A stretch of 64,000 nt of DNA. Origin: Tepidisphaera sp. (GTDB lineage Bacteria; Planctomycetota; Phycisphaerae; Phycisphaerales; UBA1924). The position numbers were made by a program, and so were the translations under genes. Shown piece after piece: positions 38,040 to 46,512 of the stretch. The notes beneath the pieces are model-generated. The model had not been told where the DNA came from, made no database searches, and saw only the letters and a list, made by a program, of their open reading frames with translations. The first letter of the stretch is position 1, and each line of letters starts with the position of its first letter. The stretch is from positions 62,001 to 126,000 of the forward strand of contig WGNV01000009.1 of the NCBI GenBank assembly GCA_016124375.1. Reading direction: 5' to 3'.

Positions 38040-39479
38040 CTAGTTCCCCACCCTCCCCGCCCCCATCTTCCGCGCCAGCAAAAACGCCATCTCCAAGCTC
38101 TGCTGATAGTTCAGCCGCGGATCGCACAAACTCACATAGTTCGTCGACAAATCCGCCTCGGTGACGCCCGCCCCGCCCCCCACGCACTCGGTCACGTCCT
38201 CGCCGGTCAGCTCAAAGTGCACGCCGCCGAACGGCACGCCCACCGCCTCGTGCACCTCGTACGCCGCCTCGAGTTCGCTCTTGATCGCATCGAACGATCG
38301 CGTCTTGATCCCCGTCGCCGTCGTCATCCCATTCGCGTGCATCGGGTCGCACACCCACGCGGCTTTCCGCCCCGCCGCCCGCACGCCCTCCAACAACCCC
38401 GGCAGCACCTGCCGCACCTTCCCCGCCCCCAACCTCGTGATAAACACGATCTTCCCGGGTTCATTCCCCGGGTTCAGCGCCTCGCTCAACCCCACCGCGT
38501 CGGCAGCCGTGCTGCTGGGGCCGAGCTTCACGCCCACCGGGTTGCGAATGCCCCGGAAGAACTCCACGTGCGCCCCATCCAGCGCCCGCGTGCGCTCCCC
38601 GATCCACGGCATGTGCGTCGTCAAACAATAATAATCCCTCCGCCGCGGCACCAATCTCGTCTGCGCCGACTCATAATACAGATTCAGCCCCTCGTGGCTC
38701 GCAAAGAACTCCACGCTCGACAAATCCTGAATCGACCGCTCCCCCAGCGCCTCCATGAACCGGATCCCATCCCCCAGCGTCGCCACCATCCGCTCATACT
38801 CCGCCCGCGTCGCCGCCGACAAACTCGCGTGCCGGAAGAAACTCAAATCCCAGTACTCGGGGTGATGCAAATCCGCGAACCCGCTGTCCACCAGCGCCCG
38901 AATGAAGTTCAGCGTCAGCCCCGCGTGCTGATATCCCTCGACCAGCAGCGCCGGGTCGGGCGTGCGCCCGGCCGCCGAAAACTCCGCCCGATTGATCAAA
39001 TCCCCAAAGTAACTCGGCAGCGTCACGCCCCCCCGCGTCTCGGTCGGGCTGCTGCGAGGCTTGGCGTATTGCCCTGCGAACCGCCCCATCCGCGTCACGG
39101 GCTTTTTCCCGGCATGGATCAGCACCAGCGACATCTGCAGGAGAATCTTCAACTTCGCCGCGATCGGCTCACTACGGCAATCATCCAGCGTCTCCGCACA
39201 ATCGCCCCCCTGCAACAGCAGCCGTCGCCCCGCCTCGACGCCCACCAACTCCGACCGCAACCGCTCGATCTCCCAACTCGTCACCAAGGGCGGCAACGAC
39301 CGCAACTTCGCAAACTCCCGCTCCAAAGCCGCGGCATCCGGATATTCAAACACATGCGCCCGCCCCTTGACCCGCCACGACTCGGGCGACCACGACGCAG
39401 CACGCCCAGCGCCCGCGGCCCCGCCCGCCCCGCCACCGGACCCACCACCCGCAACACCATGAAAATCAGAGGTACTCAT
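38040..39479 (-). CDS. aroF: 3-deoxy-7-phosphoheptulonate synthase, class II
   Basis: A 479-residue class II (plant/AroG-Mtb type) DAHP synthase, first enzyme of the shikimate pathway (phosphoenolpyruvate plus erythrose 4-phosphate). Metal ligands are all visible: C94 (GGDCAE), H381 (CDPMHANG), E423 (GGVHFELTGE) and D453 (SLCDPRLNY). The SYFGDLINRAEF and EYWDLSFF segments also match the class. The first 30 residues are Gly/Ala-rich and variable. ATG 39479 has TACGCT seven bases upstream and no ribosome site, another leaderless candidate. The symbol is approximate because class II genes carry several names. The gene lies between dockerin-type genes without a functional link. Confidence 0.93.
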   Translation of the reverse strand: MSTSDFHGVAGGGSGGGAGGAAGAGRAASWSPESWRVKGRAHVFEYPDAAALEREFAKLRSLPPLVTSWEIERLRSELVGVEAGRRLLLQGGDCAETLDDCRSEPIAAKLKILLQMSLVLIHAGKKPVTRMGRFAGQYAKPRSSPTETRGGVTLPSYFGDLINRAEFSAAGRTPDPALLVEGYQHAGLTLNFIRALVDSGFADLHHPEYWDLSFFRHASLSAATRAEYERMVATLGDGIRFMEALGERSIQDLSSVEFFASHEGLNLYYESAQTRLVPRRRDYYCLTTHMPWIGERTRALDGAHVEFFRGIRNPVGVKLGPSSTAADAVGLSEALNPGNEPGKIVFITRLGAGKVRQVLPGLLEGVRAAGRKAAWVCDPMHANGMTTATGIKTRSFDAIKSELEAAYEVHEAVGVPFGGVHFELTGEDVTECVGGGAGVTEADLSTNYVSLCDPRLNYQQSLEMAFLLARKMGAGRVGN

Positions 39480-39486
39480 CGGCGGC

Positions 39487-39492
39487 AGCGTA
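39487..39492 (-). promoter_or_regulatory. Candidate -10 hexamer of the DAHP synthase gene
   Basis: TACGCT on the minus strand lies 7 bases before the ATG at 39479. No -35 is visible. Confidence 0.4.
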
Positions 39493-39696
39493 GGAAGGGC
39501 GGCCGCGACCCCACCCAAAGGGCCGCCAAACGTGACCGCCCATAACGACACACTTGGACGCAAACCTAGAACGCGAGCCAGAATCGTCCGAAATCCCGCC
39601 CCGATGTACCAAGATTGCGCGCAGATTTCCCGCGATACACACAGCCGCCGGAACCAGCCCCCCACACGCCCGTATAACCAAGGCTCGTTCTGAACC

Positions 39697-39724
39697 TTGA
39701 ACGCTCGCGCCTCCGTGGTAGTCT
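39697..39724 (+). promoter_or_regulatory. Candidate promoter of the propeller/Ig/dockerin gene
   Basis: TTGAAC (39697-39702) and TAGTCT (39719-39724) are 16 bases apart, about 40 bases before the start codon. The same -10 hexamer recurs at 52603. Confidence 0.45.
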
Positions 39725-39765
39725 CACACATTCGTCCCCCGCATCACTTTCAGAGGGCACCTCGC

Positions 39766-42495
39766 ATGCGCCAAAGCTATTGGACCCTGTTGCTGGCGGT
39801 GCTGTGCCTCGCGAGCAGGGCGGTTGCCCAATGCGACGGACGGTGGATTGGAATGGACTCCTCGCTCTCCCAAACGCAGCACTTTCCCGCCGGGAGCTTC
39901 GCTCGGCAAGTCGCGTGGGACCCGGATGGAAGTGGACCACAGCCGCCATGGCTCGTTGTGGGTGGCAATTTCACAGGATTCAATTCGCCCGCGGCCAACC
40001 ACATCGCGGGCTGGGATGGCGCCGTGTGGCACAACTTCGCGGGAGGATTCAATCAGCGCGTGCGATCGCTCATCAGTTATCAGGGCCAACTCATCGCCGG
40101 CGGCGCGTTTTCGGCGACGCAAAGCGGCTCCCCGCTGAAGTGCATCGCGAGGTGGGATGGGCAATCCTGGCAACCGCTGGGAGCGGGGGTGACCGACCCA
40201 TCCTCGAACGCGACCATCTGGTGCATGGCAGCGGGCGATGATGGTCTCTATGTGGGTGGGGAGTTCAACTCCATCGGAGGCGTCCCGGCCATCAACATTG
40301 CACGCTGGGATGGCATCGCCTGGCATGCCTTGGGAGTTGGGCTTGATGGTCGGGTGGACGACCTGCTGATGTACCAAGGTCAGATGTATGCCGCCGGGCA
40401 GTTCGCGCATTCCGGTGGCATTTCGATTCGAGGCGTCGCGCGCTGGAATGGCACGACCTGGGAAGCCACTGGAGATACCGGTGGGCAAGCCGCTACCAAT
40501 CTCGCGGAGTTCCAAGGCGCCCTTTACGCCAACCTTGGAACCGGCGAGGACCAGAGCATCTCCACGCTCTGTCTGCTTTCCGGCAACGCCTGGCAAAGCT
40601 TGCTCGTGTGTCCGGTGGCTCACGCGCTGCACGCTGCGGGAAATACGCTCTACATCGGAGGTGAACGCGGCAGTTTGTCGATGCCCGGTCAATCCAACCA
40701 GGGTGGATATAGCGGCGGCTTGATCTCGTGGGACGGCGTTCGGGCCCGCTGCTTGCTCGCATGCTCTGTTCAGTCCTTCAGCGGCATTGTGTACTCAATC
40801 ATCGACTTCCAGAACGGGCTCTCCATTGCGGGGCTCAATACCAAAGAGGAACTGCCTCCGCGAAACACCCAGACGACCGGCATGCTCTTCTCCCTCACCA
40901 ACGACCGCTGGCGGTCCTTTCCCGGTCGCGAGCGAATGGACGCGGGAGTTTCGTCGGTCGTGGAGTACAACGGGAAGCTGGTAGTCGGCGGAGCCTTCTA
41001 TCAGCTGCGTGATTTCCCAGCAAACTTCGTGGCGATGTGGGATGGCAGATCCTGGACCCCCATGGGCGAGGGGCTGCCCGGTCCTGTGACTCGGCTGCTC
41101 GTTCACGACGGAGAGCTTCTGGCCGCCGGTCGGCGAAACTACTACGCGCCCGGCGAACCCGGCGGCTATGTGCGCCGCTTCGTCGATGGACTGTGGATGC
41201 CGATCGGCCCCGAGCCCCCCGGCGCGGTCACCGCCTTCATCGAGTCGGGTGGCGACCTCCTCATCGGAGGACCCCAGCGGTCGGTATCGGGCGCGGACAT
41301 CGGTGCCGGAATCTGGCGTTGGGACGGAAGCAACTGGCCCGCCTTCGGAAACCTCACCGGGTATGTACCCGCTGGCACGCAGCTATGTTCTTACAGCCTC
41401 GCGCTTCTCGGTGAGTTTCGTGGACAAATTGTCCATGCTCTGTTCACCTCCGAACTTTCACTCGTCACCGGCCGCTGCGACCCATATCTGATCATTCAGA
41501 AATGGACCGGTGAAGACTGGGAACTCGCGGCCCATACCCCGTTACCCGCAACCCCCAACAACCACCGAAGCCTCTATTGCTTCGCCGAGGTCGACAATGA
41601 GCTTTGGATGGGCGGCTCCAATCCCTCGGTCGTCAGATCCGCCACCTTGTCTGACTGGTCTGAGTTCGCAAATATCAATGGCGACGGAAACACCCCACCC
41701 TCAATCAACGCGATCGCCACGGACGCCGGAGGGTCGACCATCGTCGGAGGCGTGTTCGGCAGCCTCTGGTCGGGCGGCTCGTTCAACTTTCAGGTGAAGG
41801 GAGTCGCAAGATGGGATGGGGCTCAGTTTCAACCCCTGAGCTTGAACCCCTTGAACACCTACCAGGCCATCGCCGGTTCCGTCAACGCACTCACCACATT
41901 TCGGGGTGAGATCATCGCCGGAGGTAACTTTTCAAGCGCCGGCGGCGTCCCCGCTCTCAACATCGCCCGCTGGTCCGACTCCGGCCTCCCCACCTTCTCC
42001 CAGCAGCCCGCCCCCGCCCTCGCCTGCCTCGGCGACGCCGCCTCCTTCTCCGTTCTCCCCGCCAGCGGCTACGGCGACGACACCCTCACCTACCGCTGGA
42101 TCCGCAACAACACCCCCCTCATCGACGGCCCCCAACCCTCCGGCTCTGCCATCTCCGGCGCCACCACCCCCCTCCTCACCATCACCGGCGTCTCCGCCGC
42201 CGACGCCGCCGATTACGCCTGCACCGTCACCGACGCCTGCGGCTCCGCCACCTCACAAGCCGCACCCCTCACCCTCCGCCCCGCCTACGACCGCATCTGC
42301 GGCGGCCCCGGCTGCGACCCCGACCTCAACCACGACGGCGTCGCCGACGACAGCGACATCGCCTACCTCATCAACACCATCGCCGGCGGCGACAACCCAA
42401 CCAACATCAACCCCGACTTCAACCAAGACGGAGCCGCCGACCAAACCGACATCGACGCCCTCATCAACGTCATCGCCGGCGGGGTGTGCCCCTAA
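39766..42495 (+). CDS. Secreted beta-propeller-like protein with Ig-like domain and dockerin repeats
   Basis: A 909-residue secreted protein. The signal peptide is 1-21 (WTLLLAVLCLASRAVA, then QC). About 700 residues of repeated units follow the pattern GGxF-x(n)-IARWDG (for example GGEFNSIGGVPAINIARWDG), as in kelch-like propellers. An Ig-like domain spans about 735-830 (FSVLPASG, YRWIRNNTPL, DAADYACTVTDACGSA), then come two dockerin-like loops (CDPDLNHDGVADDSD, DFNQDGAADQTD). Third codon positions change sharply at about base 41940: mixed codons before, almost all C-ending after, which marks the Ig-dockerin end as a separately evolved module. It is probably a surface or matrix protein. Confidence 0.85.
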   Translation: MRQSYWTLLLAVLCLASRAVAQCDGRWIGMDSSLSQTQHFPAGSFARQVAWDPDGSGPQPPWLVVGGNFTGFNSPAANHIAGWDGAVWHNFAGGFNQRVRSLISYQGQLIAGGAFSATQSGSPLKCIARWDGQSWQPLGAGVTDPSSNATIWCMAAGDDGLYVGGEFNSIGGVPAINIARWDGIAWHALGVGLDGRVDDLLMYQGQMYAAGQFAHSGGISIRGVARWNGTTWEATGDTGGQAATNLAEFQGALYANLGTGEDQSISTLCLLSGNAWQSLLVCPVAHALHAAGNTLYIGGERGSLSMPGQSNQGGYSGGLISWDGVRARCLLACSVQSFSGIVYSIIDFQNGLSIAGLNTKEELPPRNTQTTGMLFSLTNDRWRSFPGRERMDAGVSSVVEYNGKLVVGGAFYQLRDFPANFVAMWDGRSWTPMGEGLPGPVTRLLVHDGELLAAGRRNYYAPGEPGGYVRRFVDGLWMPIGPEPPGAVTAFIESGGDLLIGGPQRSVSGADIGAGIWRWDGSNWPAFGNLTGYVPAGTQLCSYSLALLGEFRGQIVHALFTSELSLVTGRCDPYLIIQKWTGEDWELAAHTPLPATPNNHRSLYCFAEVDNELWMGGSNPSVVRSATLSDWSEFANINGDGNTPPSINAIATDAGGSTIVGGVFGSLWSGGSFNFQVKGVARWDGAQFQPLSLNPLNTYQAIAGSVNALTTFRGEIIAGGNFSSAGGVPALNIARWSDSGLPTFSQQPAPALACLGDAASFSVLPASGYGDDTLTYRWIRNNTPLIDGPQPSGSAISGATTPLLTITGVSAADAADYACTVTDACGSATSQAAPLTLRPAYDRICGGPGCDPDLNHDGVADDSDIAYLINTIAGGDNPTNINPDFNQDGAADQTDIDALINVIAGGVCP

Positions 42496-42540
42496 GCAGA
42501 TGCGCCGCCACGAGCGTTGATTTACGGAGCAAGCCTCACG

Positions 42541-43170
42541 ATGCTGCGTCCTGGCTGGGAGAATGCGTTCGAAAGCGCAGAACTGCGATCACGCGTTGAT
42601 GAACTCGTGACTTCAAACTGGTCGCAGGCTCTCAAACTCGCGAATGAAATCCCGCATCGGTGGTATCGCGTCCAGTCGCTGGCCAAAGTAGCAATGGCCG
42701 CGCCCGACGATCAGTTCGACACCGTCCTCGATACGGCACGCAGCGAAGCGAGCCAAGACGCGGATGCGTATCGACGCGTGGCCGTTCTCGCATGGATCAT
42801 CGATGCCGCCCTCGCGCGAGGACGATCGAGCACTGCAGACGCCATTTTGCGAGACGCGATGTCAACCATCGGCACCGTCATTCCAGACAAGTCGCGCGCC
42901 GCGGCTCTTGAACTCCTCCTGGCGCGAGCCATCAGAATCGGCGATCCACACCTGCGCCAGGTTGCGGATGCACTCTCAGAAGTCGCCGCGATACTCGCCG
43001 CCGACCCATACAAGAAATGGCGAAAGTGGGGCAAAACCTACGCCAAACGGATCGTTTGGCTGCTTGGCCGGAATCACCATCCTCTTGCCGAACAACTGCT
43101 CACTGCCAGATTCGGCGCCGCGCGTGCGGCAGCGTTTCTAAACCCCCGCCACCCATTTCCCTATCGCTGA
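42541..43170 (+). CDS. Hypothetical helical protein
   Basis: A 209-residue protein that I do not recognise. It is rich in Ala, Arg and Leu and predicted almost entirely helical, with repeating pairs such as ALKLANEIPHRWYRVQSLAKVAMA and RRVAVLAWIIDAALARG that suggest a TPR- or HEAT-like solenoid. There is no signal peptide or membrane helix. The ATG at 42541 has GGAG 11 bases upstream; a TTG eight codons earlier is possible. It starts 45 bases after the preceding dockerin-type gene, and nuoD follows after 113 bases. Codon use is less C-biased than its neighbours. Confidence 0.6.
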   Translation: MLRPGWENAFESAELRSRVDELVTSNWSQALKLANEIPHRWYRVQSLAKVAMAAPDDQFDTVLDTARSEASQDADAYRRVAVLAWIIDAALARGRSSTADAILRDAMSTIGTVIPDKSRAAALELLLARAIRIGDPHLRQVADALSEVAAILAADPYKKWRKWGKTYAKRIVWLLGRNHHPLAEQLLTARFGAARAAAFLNPRHPFPYR

Positions 43171-43283
43171 GTTTCTGCCGCTCACTCCACGCCCCAGCGG
43201 ACAAGCCCCACCCCTCCCCCCACCCCGTCTACACTTCGCGCCCGCGACCGGGACATCCCTCCCGCCGCCCGTTCGGAGCCTGT

Positions 43284-44573
43284 ATGCCGTTCACCATCAA
43301 ACCCGACGACGCCCTCACCGTCGATGCCGACAACACCAAGTACCTGCAGTCCCACGTCGACACCGGCGACCGCTGGGTGCTCAACTTCGGCCCCCAGCAC
43401 CCCGCCACCCACACCACGCTGCGGCTCGTGCTCGAACTCGACGGCGAACGCATCGCCCGCTGCACGCCCCACATCGGCTACCTGCACAGCGGCTTCGAAA
43501 AGCTCGCCGAGAGCCTCGACTACAACCAGTACGTCACCATCGTCAGCCGCATGAACTACCTGAGCCCGGTGTCCAACGACATCTGCTGGCACCACTGCGT
43601 CGAAAAACTCTTCGGCATCGACATCACGCCCCGCTGCAAGGTCCTCCGCACCATCATGGCCGAGGTCGGCCGCATTCAAGACCACCTCCTCTGCGTCGGA
43701 GCCGCGGGCCTCGACCTCAACGCCTTCACGGGTTTCATCTACGCCTTCAACGTCCGCGAGAAAATCTACGATCTCTGCGACTTCATCAGCGGCCAGCGCT
43801 TCCACCCCGACTGGACCCGCGTGGGCGGCCTCATGCAAGACCTGCCCAGCGAAGACACCTTCAAGCAACTCGTCAAGAAACTCATCCGCGAAGAAGTGCC
43901 CCGCGCCATCGACGACCTCGAAACCCTGCTCAACCGCAACCGCATCTTCATGGATCGCACCCAGGGCATCGGCACGCTCACCAAAGAAGAAGCCATCGCC
44001 TGGTCGATCTCCGGCCCCATCGCCCGCGCCAGCGGCGTCGTCCGCGACCTCCGCAAAGACGAGCCCTACCTCTGCTACGCCGACAACTGGGATGGCCTGG
44101 GCGCCCCCGCCGTCAAGTTCCAAGTGCCCGTCACCGAGGGGGGCGACGCCTACTGCCGCTACCTCGTCCGCCTCGAAGAAATCAAGCAGTCCGTCAAGAT
44201 CATCGAACAACTCATCGACAACATCCCGGGCGGCCCGGTCGACGCCTTCGCGGATTCCAAGGTCGTCAAGCCCAACAAGAAGGACGTCTACGGCTCCATC
44301 GAAGGCCTCATCCAGCACTTCGAGATCATCATGTCCAACCGCGGCTGGAAGCCCCCGCTCGCCGAGTGCTACGGCGCCCACGAAACCGCCAACGGCGAAC
44401 TCGGCTACTTCATTGTCAGCGACGGCTCGCCCCGCTCCTTCCGCGTCAAGACTCGCCCGCCCAGCTTCATCAACTACCAGACCATCAGCAAAATGGCCGA
44501 GGGCCACCTGCTCAGCGACATCGTCGCCGTCATCGGCTCCATCAACGTGGTGGCCGCGGAACTGGACCGGTAG
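43284..44573 (+). CDS. nuoD: NADH-quinone oxidoreductase subunit D
   Basis: A 429-residue peripheral subunit of respiratory complex I that lines the quinone site with NuoB. The family start NFGPQHPATHTTLRLVLELDG (34-54) includes the conserved quinone-site His pair region, followed by PHIGYLHSGFEKLAE, and the C-terminus SDIVAVIGSINVVAAELDR is typical. The length matches the family. No other nuo gene is within the window, so complex I genes are scattered here. TACACT at about 43229 could be a -10 for a 40-base leader. No clear ribosome site precedes the ATG. The gene converges with the methyltransferase gene, and a hairpin element fills the gap. Confidence 0.97.
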   Translation: MPFTIKPDDALTVDADNTKYLQSHVDTGDRWVLNFGPQHPATHTTLRLVLELDGERIARCTPHIGYLHSGFEKLAESLDYNQYVTIVSRMNYLSPVSNDICWHHCVEKLFGIDITPRCKVLRTIMAEVGRIQDHLLCVGAAGLDLNAFTGFIYAFNVREKIYDLCDFISGQRFHPDWTRVGGLMQDLPSEDTFKQLVKKLIREEVPRAIDDLETLLNRNRIFMDRTQGIGTLTKEEAIAWSISGPIARASGVVRDLRKDEPYLCYADNWDGLGAPAVKFQVPVTEGGDAYCRYLVRLEEIKQSVKIIEQLIDNIPGGPVDAFADSKVVKPNKKDVYGSIEGLIQHFEIIMSNRGWKPPLAECYGAHETANGELGYFIVSDGSPRSFRVKTRPPSFINYQTISKMAEGHLLSDIVAVIGSINVVAAELDR

Positions 44574-44583
44574 AGCCAAGGGC

Positions 44584-44787
44584 AAAGAGACGAAGTTCCG
44601 AAGAGACGCAGAGACGAAGTTCGAAGCAGTTCGAACCGCGCATCCGCCGTGCTTCGAATGTGCCTCAATCGCCCTTCGATCACGCCCGGGATGAGCGAAG
44701 CGAATCCCGAGATCGCTCGCCCCTGACGTTCCGTCATCGCTATTCCGGGAACTTCGTCTCTCCGTCTCTCCGGAACTCCGTCTCTCT
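44584..44787. mobile_element. Gene-less inverted-repeat element (relative of the accBC element)
   Basis: Arms 44584-44622 and 44749-44787 are 39 bases each and inverted, with about four mismatches; their sequence (AGAGACG and AAGTTCC units) matches the arms of the element at 28178-28705. The 126-base middle has no gene but contains hairpin repeat R3 (44680-44716). It lies between the convergent ends of nuoD and the methyltransferase gene. It could be a deletion derivative of the gene-carrying form. Confidence 0.7.
44680..44716. repeat. R3 hairpin repeat, copy 1
   Basis: The stem CGGGAT/ATCCCG encloses GAGCGAAGCGA within a longer conserved block (CACGCCC before, AGATCG after). The second copy is at 56014-56050 in the opposite orientation. 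Confidence 0.7.
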
Positions 44788-44788
44788 C

Positions 44789-45406
44789 TTATTCCCGCGC
44801 CGGCTTCACCCCGATCACCTGCACCACATCCGAATCCCCGCCGTGAAACGCCCCCTCGTGCACGGCTCGCGTGATCTCCTTCACGCTGAAAAACCGCAAG
44901 CCATCCAGTTCCTTCGTCAGCCCCGCCGCCGTCGGCAGCATGTCCACGTTCTTCGGCCCGCCAGAATTGCGATGCACCTGCCCGGGCGTGTACGCCTCAA
45001 GCACAAAGCTCCCGCCCGGCCTCAGCGCCTCCACCACCCGCTTGTGCACGCTCCCCCGAATGTGCGACGGCAAGTGGCACCAGATGCTCACGATCACATC
45101 CCATTTTTCCTTGCCGAGATCAAACTCCTTCAAATCCGCGGCCACCGTCTCCACCTTCACACCCGCCGCCGCCGCCAGCGTCCCCGCCTTCGCCAGCCCC
45201 ACCGGCGACAAATCCACCGCCGTCACCTCAAACCCCTGCTGCGCCAGCCACACCGCGTTCCGCCCCTCCCCCTCGCCAATGCACAGCACCTTGCCGCCCG
45301 CCGGCAAAAACGTCCGTGCCTCTCGCAGAAAATCATTGGGCTGCGTGCCGTACGTATACGCCTGCTGCGAAAAACGATCATCCCAGAACTTGCGTTCATC
45401 GCTCAT
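44789..45406 (-). CDS. SAM-dependent methyltransferase, TehB-like
   Basis: A 205-residue class I methyltransferase. After MSDERKFWDDRFSQQAYTYGTQPNDFL, a start typical of TehB/thiopurine-like small methyltransferases, motif I is VLCIGEGEGRN (40-50), motif II AVDLSP with the ribose-binding acid, and motif IV VIVSIWCHLP. The substrate is unknown (tellurite, thiols or a metabolite are options). ATG 45406 has GAGGGTG upstream and fits the family start better than codons further 5'. There is no membrane segment. Nothing in its neighbourhood indicates the pathway. Confidence 0.9.
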   Translation of the reverse strand: MSDERKFWDDRFSQQAYTYGTQPNDFLREARTFLPAGGKVLCIGEGEGRNAVWLAQQGFEVTAVDLSPVGLAKAGTLAAAAGVKVETVAADLKEFDLGKEKWDVIVSIWCHLPSHIRGSVHKRVVEALRPGGSFVLEAYTPGQVHRNSGGPKNVDMLPTAAGLTKELDGLRFFSVKEITRAVHEGAFHGGDSDVVQVIGVKPARE

Positions 45407-45555
45407 GGCCACACCCTCCGCGCACGGCCACCCGCCGCGCCCAAAACGGTAGTGACCAATCCCAACCAAACAAGCCCGACCGAACCAGCCCCGCCAGCCC
45501 GGCCCGGCCAAACACGCCCCCGCATGCCACCCCGCGGCCCGCTTCCCCCCCGGCC

Positions 45556-46095
45556 TCAGCGATGCCCCGGCGCCACGCCCTCCATCTCCAGTTCGTCACG
45601 CTTTCCAGCCACAAAGTTGCCCGTGCCGCCCCCGCCCGCACCCAGAATCATCCAATCCACCAGCTTCTCCGTGCTCGCCGCCACGTGCTCACCCTTGTGA
45701 AACCCGATGACCGCCGCGGGCTCATTCTCCAGGGTTCCCGCGATGTTCGCCGCGTCCGCGCTGTCCACCACGATCCACTCCGCCTGCTGAATCTTGTCCT
45801 CGCTCGTAAAGTTCACCAGCGCCTTGAACGTCTGCATCGACGACCGGGCGGCAAACTCCTTCACAAACTCCGGATACCTCTTGCGAGCCTCATCACTCGC
45901 CGCGATCAGCCGCGGATCATCATCATCGATCTCCAACTGCCCCGGCCGCCGATGCGTCTGCTTCTCCTGAGTCCGCCGCGTCATCTCGTTGCGGGCCTTC
46001 TGCCGCTCGATCTGCTTGGGCAGATACACCTTGTACGCCGCAAACGCACCCACCCCGCCCAGCACAATCAACGCCAACAACACCCGTAGCGGCAT
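45556..46095 (-). CDS. Membrane-anchored DUF2314 family protein
   Basis: A 179-residue protein with one N-terminal membrane helix (about 3-21), a charged linker and a DUF2314-type domain (about 75-170): FKALVNFTSEDKIQQAEWIVVDSADAANIAGTLENEPAAVIGFHKGEHV, where the pattern W-V-x-V and GTLxNEP is the family mark, then LVDWMIL. The function of DUF2314 is unknown; the domain probably faces outside. A GTG or ATG 15 codons upstream (46140) could extend it, but the extension is not hydrophobic. A 149-base gap follows towards the methyltransferase gene. Confidence 0.75.
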   Translation of the reverse strand: MPLRVLLALIVLGGVGAFAAYKVYLPKQIERQKARNEMTRRTQEKQTHRRPGQLEIDDDDPRLIAASDEARKRYPEFVKEFAARSSMQTFKALVNFTSEDKIQQAEWIVVDSADAANIAGTLENEPAAVIGFHKGEHVAASTEKLVDWMILGAGGGGTGNFVAGKRDELEMEGVAPGHR

Positions 46096-46511
46096 ATGAC
46101 CCCACGCAACACAAGACCATCCCTCACCGGATTGCACCACTCATCGCCGACATTCAGCGACGATTCACAACGTCGTGGATTGTGACATACACCCGCACGC
46201 ATTGCAAGATCAGATTCGTACATAACACCATGAATTTTGCCACCTTCAAATCCCCGCAATTCCCGCAGGCTTTCCACGCTCGCATCTCCCCCACGCTTCG
46301 CGGCGCTCTGACACCACATCACCGCCGCAAGCCCCGGGCATCACGCCGCGCCAGCAAGCAGGCCACTCACCGCCCGCCGCCAAAAACAAAAAGGCCCCTC
46401 TCAACGAGAGGGGCCTTGAACAACTCACTCATCTCCAAACCGCCGCGTCTTCTCCGGCCCTAGTCCCCAGTCCCCAGTCCCCAGTGCCTCAGGTCGGCTC
46501 TCCGAGCCGAC
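46096..46511. other. Spacer behind metK: terminator, heptamer repeat and palindrome
   Basis: From right to left: palindrome R4 (46492-46512) touches the metK stop codon, then three and a half AGTCCCC heptamers (46462-46485), then the metK terminator (46382-46417). The remaining 280 bases down to the DUF2314 start show nothing that I can identify; they are less GC-rich than the genes. Confidence 0.6.
46382..46417 (-). terminator. Terminator of metK
   Basis: Minus-strand reading gives a perfect 12-base stem (AAGGCCCCTCTC / GAGAGGGGCCTT) with a 3-base loop, then TTTTTGTTTTT. It lies 95 bases after the metK stop. Confidence 0.9.
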
Positions 46512-46512
46512 C
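46492..46512. repeat. Palindrome R4, second copy
   Basis: The GGTCGGCTC / GAGCCGACC palindrome abuts the metK stop codon (shared base 46512). The first copy is at 18801-18821. Confidence 0.7.
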
